Source of the DNA: Linanthus parryae
Lineage: Eukaryota > Streptophyta > Magnoliopsida > Ericales > Polemoniaceae
DNA: 64,000 bases
Assembly: GCA_023055425.1 (NCBI GenBank)
Contig: JALGPY010000008.1
Span: forward strand, 19,503,359 to 19,567,358
Reading direction: 5' to 3'
The stretch's first letter is position 1; every line of letters starts with the position of its first letter. Under the pieces are notes generated by a model. That model was not told the origin of the DNA. It saw nothing but the letters and a program-made list of their open reading frames with translations, and did not search any database. Of the stretch, positions 35,501-47,453 are shown piece after piece. The position numbers were made by a program, and so were the translations under genes.

Positions 35501-36922
35501 AATAATTTCAATATATCATAAATCATAATCAAGATTCAAGAACACCAATAATTATACAATTTTATAAATTATATTACTATAATAAAAACAACAATAATTT
35601 CATAATCAAATTCTTGAAAGTTAAACAATCACAATTGGCGATTAAGGAGAGGAATGGAGGAAGGTGATTCACAATTGAAGGTTAAGGAGGTTAGGAGGAG
35701 TATTGAGGAGAAGCATCTAAGAACTAGGGGTTACCTTCAAATTGGCGGAGGATTATAATTGCGGGCAGTATATTGTGAATGGATCAGGGATGCCGGCGGC
35801 CGGAGGGACGGTGGCGCTGACGACGGTGTCGCCGGGGACTGGGGCGGAGTTAGGGCCGTCACTAGTGCAAGGCCAACTTAGTGGCTGCCTAGGGCCCCAA
35901 TTTTGGAGAGGGCCTCAATTTCAGATTAAGAAGAGGCGTATTATATAACATATTTCCTAGTTAAGCTAACAATAGTCTAAGCTATTTTTGGGGGGGTCAG
36001 AAGTCTAAGCCATTTAACTTCATAGGAGAGACCTAATGCATACCCTTCTTAATTAGGTGTCCTAGTATTATAATATATATTATTGCTATAGTTTCAATTA
36101 GTTTGATTTTTTGCGTTTTTATTTTTGTTGACACTCTTTTCATTTTACATTATGAGTTTGTTTTCATTTTACTCTCTCTATTGGAAAAAATGAAATGTAA
36201 GACTATATTGGATTTGTATTGGGTTATATGTCCAAAAAAGGACAATTAACTCTACAAGTGACTCTTACAAATATAAGTAGCACTCGATAGCTCTACAAAC
36301 CCTTGACCGCAATACCTTGGTATGTTTTGGCTCGTTCACTTGTTTGATGGAAGAGCCGAGCTTGCATGAACCTAACCCAACCTGAAGTTTATGTTCTTTA
36401 AATGACTTTGTATTTATGCGAATTGCGTAAGACTTCGTACTCTCGTATTTGTACCGGTCTTAGAATTCTGGATGTCAGAGGAAGTATATTTTGACTTTGA
36501 AATACACACCCGACATAGACACCGAGTAATTATTGCTTGCTCCAATAGCAAATATGACGTGGTGCTCTAATCAATACATCACAGGACACGTCAGGAACAT
36601 GTATGAATCCACTTTCATTTGTCTGTCACTCATTCTCTTTCTTGCTGACGTGTCATGTGCTGTATTGTCTCCATAGACACCAGGTAGGACGGTAGAGTGG
36701 TGATGACTAGACTCACGGCGAGCGTGGAGGGACCAAATTAAAATTGTACCAAATACAGTATTTATAAGATAATTACAATACATCACCTTTTCCTATTTAT
36801 GTCCTGGCCAAAAAGGGAAAAAAAAGAAAACAAAAAAAGAATAAAACGTCCGGAGTCCGGACACAGATTGCTCAAAATTCGTCTGTGAGATTCAATTCAC
36901 TGCCGTTATCGGAGCAGCGACG
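29562..36922. other. Gene-poor intergenic region between the MULE and UBA5
   Basis: I recognise no gene here. Short open frames (for example 33713-34051 minus, 112 codons) lack any motif I know. Parts look like old repeats. One stretch is 31110-32520, where GGGGGGTGAATAGAGT occurs once and the palindrome TCAAGGCCTTGA twice (31262, 32249), with a near copy at 32486. A CAGTGGCGGAGTCAGG-type sequence at about 34811 resembles the ends of plant hAT-like repeats. A GGGCCGTCACTAG / CCTAGGGCCCC segment lies at 35850-35930. Short repeats of GAACTTTATAGAACAAAGACC occur at 33180-33355. The final 100 bp before 36923 are the UBA5 5'UTR and promoter. Confidence 0.5.
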
Positions 36923-39900
36923 ATGGAGGCGGAGCTGAAGTCGTTGCTAAGCGATCTCGAAGCTCTGAAACAATCTCTCCATGAACCTTCTCATCAAGCT
37001 TCGATCGACACGGTCAGTACTCTCTCCTCTCCTGAGTGGCGATTCCGATGATGCATGTTGAGATCGCAACTTACTGACCCGGAATTGACCTAATTCACTG
37101 TTTTGATTGAGCTTTCGTTTTGGTTATCTACACAGATGTGGTGTACATTGTTTAGCATGTAACGCCATTGTTGAAATTTCCTTGATTACCCATCTGTTTT
37201 GACATGATCATTCATCAATTGGTGTGAATTTAGCCTGATATATGACCATGAACCCCATTCTTATAATTTTTTGGTTTCTGTCGGTAAAATAGGGATCTAA
37301 AACGCCTCTCAACCATGTCAGAAATCGACCACTTTAAGAGAAAAATATAGTTGTTGCGATAGTTCGTGTTGTAACAGAACTCTAGTTTCAGAGCTCTGAT
37401 ACCAGTTTGTTATAACCTGGGGGTATTCGAGCAAAAAACGAAGTAACGAAATTAAGAACGAGACAGATATTTAACGTGGTTCACTAAGGGCATCTCCAAC
37501 GGGAGGGGGAGGGGGAGGGGGAAAATCGTATAAAATGTGGTTCAACTCCAACTCCATGAGGGGAGGGGGTGCTATGGGAAGAATTTTTGCCTTGGGTGTG
37601 GGCCCAAGGCAAAAATTCTTTCCATAGCACCCCTTCCCCTCATGGGGTTGGAGTTGAACCGTATTTTTATACGATTTTCCCCCTCCCCCTCCCTCATGGG
37701 GTTGGAGATGCCCAAACAAATTCGATACGAAGCCGCTAGCTACCTCCACGGCCAGAACTCGATATTTTTTTGAGAAGAGAACCGATTAAAATGCACGCCG
37801 TGGCCACGGCGGCCGCCCACCCAAACACCCACGCACACACACAATAGAAAAGCTTTTAGAGCACTACTAACTCAAACCCCGACCCACTGTGTGTGCTGAG
37901 CATTACAAACCAAAGAATTGCCTTTATATAGCCAAACACATGTGTGTGGCGGAGGGATACACGAAGCCCACAAACCCAAGTTTCGTTTGCCACCTTTGAT
38001 TTAAGTCACAACCCAACCGTTTGAAATTTCGAAATTTCAGGTGAATGTAATTTGGTACATCATGTTTCCAACTTACTAGGTTTACAAGGCCTGTTAGGTT
38101 TATTCTTCTCAGTTGGTAAAAATTGTGCTTATATTTGTATTCTTTCACAAGTATCGCCAGAAATACCAATCGGACTTTAAACAAAATGCGGCTCCTTTAA
38201 AGCTTGATTATTGGGCACAGTTTGTAGAAGTTACGTTAGGTCTTCATTATTGACAAGAAAACATATTATGTCCAAAAAGATACTGTTTTGTCGTATACCA
38301 GCAAAATAAAGATGACACCCTTGCCTCAACATTAGCTCTATCAGATCAGACTAGGTATTAAGTCACATTTTAAAACGTTACTCTCTAAGAGCTCCTTGTG
38401 TAGATTCATTGACGCTCAGCATATCAAGGCCAATAATTCAAAATGACTAGTATTTCCATTTCAGACTAAAAGGTCGAAACACCCCTTTTTATTGAATAGG
38501 TGAAGGAATTTTGCATCTCCATTGACTGTTAATAAGCCTGAAATCATAGGTGTATGGCTTAGTAATGCAGTCACCACAAAGTAAGTGGAGGCCGTAAATG
38601 CTTGTGGAGACTGGAGGCAGAGAATTTTATATCAAGCAACATGTATGGAGGTCGAAAGCTGGGAATTGATTCCATGTTTGGTTGGGAGCCGGAGCTCCGT
38701 GGATCTTTGATAACAAGCAAGAAAGTATTGAGAGATAAAGGAATGGGAAATGTATATGATACTATAGCAAAAACCTTATCTATAAAGAGAATTGACGTGC
38801 AAAACTAGTCTGTCAGATACCGTTAGGTCTCGATGGAATTTCTAATTCCTTTTCAGATATGAGTGTAAAATATCCATTCTGTTTTTCAAATACTTTATAC
38901 CTATGCAGCAATAATGTTTCTCTGTATTCACATTTTCCTGAGATTAACTACCTTGCTTTAATTTCTATTTAGATGCTGCTCCGCGCACAACATCTCACTG
39001 ATCTTGCAAAATCTACGCCTGTTTGGCGTTCAAAAGTTAAGGTATGTATCCATGTTTCACCTTCCTACATTGTTACAATGATAACTAATACATGTTGACA
39101 ATGATTGTGGCAGGATATGAGTGCCGAAGTAGTTGATAGCAATCCGTACAGTAGACTTATGGCACTTCAGAGAATGGGTATTGTGGAGAATTACGAAAGA
39201 ATACGAGACTTCTCAGTTGCCATAGTTGTATGTAACTATCCTTTTCTATTTCTTTGGCAACTTTATAGCCAGCTTGTATATTGAAATATGTAATTATATT
39301 CCATGCAAACAGCTTGCTGCATATACACTGTAGCTAAAGGATGGCTTTGAATTAGAGCATTTTTTATGCATACATGTTTGTATCCTTTAAAATAATTTCC
39401 CAATTTCCGGTGTTTGGTTCACAATTTGTTCTGTAAAATAATTTACCAAGTAAAATAATTTCCCTTAAAACGATGTAAAATGATTTACAACTTTCAAATT
39501 CGTAAGTCATTTTCCAAATTGTGTAGAAACCCTCCATCACCACTGCTACCACCTCCTCCGTCGATGCTGCCGCCACCGCCATCCACCACCATCTGGACAT
39601 GCCGCCACCACCTCCTCCACCGCTTTTGCACCATCCACCTGGTCCTACCACCACAGCCATCTACCGCTATCTAGCCTCCACCCACCATTGCTTCCGCCAC
39701 CACCATCCACCGCTGCTGCGACCTCCGCCACCGCTACAACCAGCTGCTGCCACCACCTCAACTCCACCACCAACGTCATTTGGACATTGGAAATTAATAA
39801 AAATGTATGTTAGGAAGCTTAAACCCGTGACCTCCAAATTACAAATGTTTTTTCCTTTGAGCTAACAAGTTACTGGGTAAATATTGTAAAAATGTTATAT

Positions 39901-42900
39901 TTATATCATACACTAGTAAAATAATATTCAAGCTTTAACTAAACACATGAAGATGATTGTAAGGAAAATCTTTTCGCAAGAAATATTTTATACGGATAAT
40001 ATTTTACTTTTTAAAATATTTTGCTGTCAACCAAATGGAGCCTATACCTCACTCATTTGTCTAGCCCTAGATATTTGAATTCACTTCAGTCTGCCACAAT
40101 GTACTTTAGTAAAACAGTAATCCTTACCATCTCTACTTCTTCAGTATAGCCAATTTTCCATGAATCACTTGCGAGCTAAAGTGAACGACATTAATGTCTT
40201 GATGTCAATTAATTTTGCTTTTATTGCGATAAGATTTTGTTTGTCTGATTTCTCAAACCGCAACAAGATAGAGTGTATTGAATAGTGATTTTCAGCTCCC
40301 GTATTCATCTGTTCTTTTGCATATTCATTTAGCTTTATGCATATTATTATTGATTTCCTTGTAAATCCTATGCCATAAACAATTCTATATAGCATTGTAT
40401 TCATAAAAGTAATTTTTGTATAGGGAATTGGAGGTGTAGGCAGTGTTGCTGCGGAGATGCTTACAAGGTGCGGAATTGGCCGACTGTTGCTTTATGATTA
40501 TGACAAAGTGGAGTTGGCAAACATGAACAGATTGTTTTTTCGTCCAGAGCAGGTTTCCACTTTGTATTCTTGCCTCTACAGTTTTGGTTATTGTTGTGGA
40601 GTCTGCTGTTTAATAATTAGTTGCTCGGTTGAATGCTCTATGGCCCATTTTAACAGCTGATGCAAAACGACTGAATGGTAGTGAAAGCATAAGTTTGGCA
40701 AAGTTTAGTTATAGCCAAGAAAAAGCATTAACACCAATTGATTAATTGATGACAACTGTCGTGAAATGATAAATGCACTACCTATACGGACAGCATAGTT
40801 GAGAGTTAAATGTATGAGTTGGAGTCCTGCTTAAGTCATTACAGAATGTATCCTTGAGCTGTAGTTTACTTTTGGTGGCAAGAAACACTTGCCATTGAAA
40901 GGATAAGTGTACAGGTCAAAACACTATGGTATGGGTCTCCAATTCAGCAGCAAGTTTCTCTAAGTGATGGGTTGATATCAGAAATAACAAATACGGTCCA
41001 GGCGTACAACATGGTTATGAAAACCATGAGCATACTATGTCCTCCCACATAGAGTACAATTTCAGTTTTCTGCATCTCGATGAGCTCATCAAGAATGCTA
41101 CTACAAGGATGAAATGATCTAAGTTACTTTTCAAGTATCCACCGTTGACTTAACCATGAGCATTCATCTTCACCCAAGCTTTTGGACATGTAGTTGAGGT
41201 GCAAAATGGCATCTGTTCCAAACTGAGTTTTTCCAGCTTATTGGTTGCTTATCTCGGTTTCCTGGCATAAGCTAGGATTCAAAAGCCTTTTTATTTTTTA
41301 ATACGAGAAAGGTGGCCTCTTCCTGCTTTCCGAAAATTTCCTTCTGGGACTTGATCTGCATCATGATTACTAAAAGCGGGCCAGTAATTGTTTTTTATCA
41401 AGACAATTGGATTACCAGATGGATGCTAATCCTCGAGTTAGCTACCTATTCATACACTTTTGCCAAAAACATTTGCAATTGGAAAGCAGCACTTGTTCAT
41501 GGCATGCCCAGGCTTGCTTAACGCTAACAAGGATATGATAAGAAATTCAGAGGAAACAGGCAATAGTTTGTCATTTACTTACAAAGGTTTCCCGACAGCC
41601 ATGACATTGCAAGTAGTCTTTGCATTGAATTGCAACGATATGTGGATATATTGTCACCCATGGTTGCTCATTCTTTTTCGGAGTCATCGGAAGGAGCTGA
41701 AAGGACTCATAGAGAAAACTATAACATAGTAAAGCTTTAACTAGTTTTTGGAATCACCCTAAAAAGAATATGTAGACTCTGTAAGATCCGCTTAAAGATT
41801 TTCTCAATGATCTGAGCTAGTAAATTGTAGCTTCACCTTTTAGGAACAGTGAGACAATCCTCCAAAGATGGGCACCAAACTGCCCCCAGACAATGTCATA
41901 GGTCCATCTTTTATGATCTACGACATGTTTTAACTTTTAACCAACCTTTCCCCCTTTTCTTCGGCAAACTTGTGAAGCCCACTGAATAAGATCCTCCAGG
42001 ATGTTTATATGCTAAGTTTATGTCACTTTCAGAAAAGTATGGATTCTTGTTAACTAGTATCAATTAATTTGCATGTTCAGGTTGGCATGACAAAGACTGA
42101 TGCTGCTGTTCAGACCTTGTCAGACATTAATCCAGATGTTGTGCTTGAGGTAAGTTTATCATGTCCGTGGTTGGTAGCTTGAACTTGATCTGATTTCCCA
42201 AAATTGACTTGTTCCCGCTTCGCTGAGTTTGCTTCAAGTTCATGGGGACTGTGGATGAAATTCAGAGGCTAGTTTTGCTGTGGTGGCTCTGAAGAGCTTA
42301 ACATTTCTATTGCATGGATGATTGTATTTTCATGTATTAGGGGCCTTGGGGTAATCTGAAAAATCACAAGAATTGCTTTAGATTTTCAATACCTGATTTA
42401 GTTAAAGGGAGCAAGTGGGAAGCCGATATTAACATCGTTAAGGAAATTAAAGAACATCAGAATCATGAAAATGATCTAAGTGGAGGTATTTTTGCAAGGT
42501 TTCATCGACATTGTGTCTAATCAGAACGAATTCTATTAAGAAGCTTCAGTTCTGGTACTGTCGAATTATTTCATTCCTAATGTTGCATGATTCTGTTCAA
42601 TTTCAGGACCAATTAATTAGCAAGTTATAGAAACTAAGAATTTCCTGCATTTGTAAGCCAGTTAAATTTTAGGATGTCAATAAAAGCACACGATGCATGT
42701 GTGGCAGTACTTGTTAATTTATAGATGGAAGTCCCAACCTGGAGGTCAGAAAAATGGATTCAGGTACTGGTACAAGGCTCAATGAGTACGGAAACCAAAT
42801 AAGTTTAAATATGGGATACAAACACAGATTAGTATGTGAATCACCTTGCAATATTTGTGTTTAACTACAGTATGGAAACAGATGCCAGAAATTATCTATA

Positions 42901-45900
42901 GTCATGCCGATACTACCCTAACTTAAAAATATAGAAGTGCTAAATAATGAAGCCAAAAACGAGAGACAAAAACATACCAAGTTACATGTATGTGTTCATA
43001 TGGAGAAACTTGTTAGTGCTCCAAAAGAGCACCACGTTGTGTTTCATTATCAATGAAAGTGCAACACGTATACAAATTACCTGTGGAGCCTACCACGTTT
43101 TTAGTGTTTGGCACAAATCCATGGGTAATGGAGCACCACGTGGTGCACTTTTGGAGCACTAAGAAATCCATCTTTCATATGTGCTTGGGATGATAAATCA
43201 CAGCTCTATGGAGGGTCACGATCTTATTTTTGCTCGAGGCTAGCAATTATCTGCATGTTGTTAAAGTCATCCTTGACATTTCATGGTTACAGCCTTACAG
43301 GCATGTCCATGCCATGTCTCAACATATCCTGGACGAGTTGGGTCCTAAAGACAAATACAACTTGACAAGTCGTAAGTGTGTCGAAGGCATATCTAGATGC
43401 GACGGCATCTTTTCTTGTGTCTTTCTAGATATTTGGATGATAATTGATCAGGGATCTGTTAAATGAGCTTTTACCTTGCAGTCAAATAAGTTTTGTACAC
43501 GTTTGAGACCTATAGTTTTTCATGAACATGTGCACAACTGCACATACACTATGCCAATTCAGAAAAGATCTCCCATATTCAGCTAGACACTACTAATAGG
43601 AAGCTTTATGAAATTTTGGGCGCAGAACAATAACATGTTGGATGACGTGAAATGGACAAAGGTAGTTGTTTCCGGATTATTGTTTGAATGAACATAAATA
43701 CTCCCTCTGTCCCAAAATAAGTGTCTCACTTCCTTTTTGGGCTGTCCCAAAATAAGTCTCACCTTTTAAAGAATCAAGTGCTTTTTAACTTTACTTCCCT
43801 TTATACCCTTTTTTCAAATTCTTAATTTTTACACTGTCCGAGAGAATCTATAAAAAGATAGAGCGAACATTTGTATTTGGTATAATATGATTCGTATATT
43901 TTATACAAGTTATTATACTATGACCCACAAACTTTATAAAAGCCAAATATAAACTTTTATAAATCCTATGTTTTGAGCCGCGCGCTTTACAAAATTTACA
44001 AAATATCCTGAACTTTATGGAGATACACTATGACCATAAAATGTATACCATTTATATTTACTGCCCACAAACCTTGCAGACAGTTTCAAAAATTGTGATA
44101 TGTCCTGCAAACTTTATGGAAGTACAACCCATAAACTTTATACAATTTATATTATGGCCTAAAAACTATATAAAGCCTACGGCGTGACAAACTCTTATAT
44201 AGTGCCTTTAGGCACGGGCAGTATCTAGTTTCCAAATAAGACAAAGGACACTCTACCTATTAAAAATACGAAGGAAATTTATTGAATCTATCAAGTCAAA
44301 AACAACTCCTAAAATCCCGTGACAAGTGAAAGTGAGACATTTATTTTAGGACGGAGGGAGTAGTTGTTAATCCTGAATGAAACTTGTAGAACACACATAA
44401 GACATGCTTTAATTTTAATCACATGGTGTTGGATGAGTATAGATGAAATAATACTTTGATTAATGGGCGTGCATATATTAGGAAGAACCTCTAATAGATA
44501 GAAATAAGTGAATGTCTGGTTCACTGCACCCCTTCAGAGATCTTTGTTCTGTGCTGGTGGCAAAGAATATTGGACTGGTTGTAGGTGATGGACAACTCAG
44601 GGCCTGAAAACTGGATCGATAATAAATCGAAAAGAAACTGGTTGAATTTGTAACATGGGTGATATGAGTTCAGGATTAATGGTGTCTTTACTCTTTCTAT
44701 GCAAGGTTTGGGTCTTTTGTATTACCAGAAAAAGATTAATGTACAGAGACATAGCTCTCTCTCTCTCACTCACACACAGACATATATAATGTGTGTGTAA
44801 TCGACTTTGTTACCTGAAGTTTCTATAGTAGGAATAACTGATTCCTGATTCTTAATTCAGTTAATTTTTGTTATCTATCAATAAAGATCAGTGAATTTTT
44901 GTTATCCATCAAAATCAGCACCATCACTTTTGATGACATTCAGTATTTGTTAGTGAAAACCTTCTCTGCAGACCTCCTGATAAGAACGCCATATCATTTA
45001 GGGAATTCTTCAAGCTCTTCTAAGAATGCCATGAGATGTTCCTATAAACTATGATTACCTTTGAAGATAGGGTTTGACATTTGGGCTGTTGCTCCTCTAA
45101 CTTGGCCTTTTCAGTGTGTTGTCTGTCAGTTGAGCTGTATACTTTGGACCCAAAGTTGTGTTGAAACAGACCTTACGCTTTCGAAAATCCTGATATGATT
45201 CAAGAGAAAATACTTATTTATATTAGATAACTAAACACATATATTTTTACATCTAGAGTAATCAAAATCAACATTGGGCAAAAACGTCTTTCATCATGAA
45301 GTATCAAAATCGACATGCGGTAAACCTTGGCAATCAGTTAAATTTACATTGTCGGTCATGTTTAGCACATTCTTTTTTTATATGGATTGTAAGTGTTCAC
45401 TTTCCAATTAGTATAACAAAGAATCAGAGATGCATGGGTGGTTTACCCAAAAAAAAGATGCATGGGTGGTAATCACACTACACTGGACAAGATGACTGCT
45501 AATAGCAACAAACGAGAACATTTCAAGATTCTAGTTTTTCCTCGAGCATAACCCCAAAATCATATATTTTATGATCAATGGGATGATTGTCATGTATGGA
45601 TCTATTGGACAAGAAGCCAGTGAGGGTCCTTTGTCATATTGCTTTTTAATTCAAATATCTTTTTTCCATACGCTAACATTGATATTTATACTTTTAAAAT
45701 TTTGTTACTAACTACCTACATTTTTCTTTGTCAGAGCTATACATTAAATATCACAACCGTTCAAGGTTTTGAAACCTTCATGGCAAGTCTTCAAAACAAA
45801 AGTTTTCGTCCAAGTAAGGAAGGAAGTGGGGTGGACCTTGTATTAAGTTGTGTGGATAATTATGAAGCAAGGATGGTTGTCAATCAGGTATAAGTTACTT

Positions 45901-47404
45901 CTATCAGAAGTTCCTTTTCCGTATTTAACAATTATTGTTTTTGGCTCAGCTGATTGTACTAGTCCGAGAACAAATATTTCTGTTTTGTGTAAGATGCAAA
46001 CGCAAGATTATTAATCTAAATTCTGCATATACAGGCTTGCAACGAATTGAATCAGACATGGATGGAGTCTGGTAAGAATGCTTTCTTATCTCGTCCTTGT
46101 GGCGCTTATTTAGTCCTTTTTTGCAATTTTGTCTGTCCCTTGGTATATTAGGACCCGTACCTTTTCCTTCAGGCACTTCTGAAACATCATAAACATATGC
46201 CATGGCAGGTGTGTCTGAGGATGCTGTTTCGGGGCACATACAACTGTTGATTCCTGGTGAAACAGCCTGCTTTGCTTGTGTACCACCTCTGGTAGGTGAA
46301 TTGTTATTTGACAGTGTTTTCAGTTATTATATTGTCGAAAACACACCAACCATGTATTTGGGACCTGGAGTTTGTGGTTGTGGATGAAGTAAAGTGAAAT
46401 ATTATCCATATTGGGATTACATGATTTACAACAAGGGGAACAAAATTAATCAATGATATCACTGAACTTATATCCGCTTATCTTAAAGAACTGAGATCTG
46501 CCCACTAGTACCACCTCAGCAGTAAAAGACTGTATACGTGCTAATTATGATACACCATTATCAACTAGAACCAGGTAGGTTTTGATTGGGTGCCTTGTAC
46601 CAAGGGGATAGTAATGAACTGATGATGTCAATATGTGTACTAGGTGCTTGCTTTGACATCTGCACTAATGTAAATTCATAATTACTCATATAAGTTAACA
46701 TTTCTTATTCCCTCGTTATCAGGTTGTAGCATCAGGAGTAGATGAGCGTACACTCAAACGTGAAGGGGTCTGTGCTGCATCTTTACCTACCACCATGGTA
46801 AGTTCACTCAATGATACAAAATCTCGTTATTACTGTCTGCGTCTTTATTATGGTAAGTTCCCTCCATTTTACATACCACCATGGCAGTATTGTTATGGGC
46901 TTTATGGCTCACTATTTATAAGTTGCGTTTACTTGAAACAAGTTATTCCATCCATTTTCCAACAAACTTTTTACCTGCAATGTACATCTTGTGTTAAGTG
47001 TTCTAGAGGCCGTACCCAACTTTCCCTTGAGTGATAGAATAAGATAGAGAACAACTTTCTAGTCATGCAAAAACTGTCCGAGTTCCGTAAATCCCATGGT
47101 TTTGAACATATTTCGTATGGTAAATGGGAGTTATAATTCTGTCTAATTATCAATCCTACTATTCCATGCTTTTAATTACAGAAAAAACAGGAATGCGTTT
47201 TCATTGCACTTTCTGCTTCATTTTCTCTAGCATAATACTAAAGGAAGAACATCTGGCAATTCTAGCAGTTACCCCTCTCCCGAATGCTAACAGTGACCCC
47301 CGGTTAATTTCATTGGTTCATATAGGGGGTTGTTGCCGGGCTTTTAGTTCAGAACACGCTCAAGTATTTGCTGAAGTTCGGACTTGTGACACCATACTTG
47401 GTAT

Positions 47405-47453
<49 letters not shown>

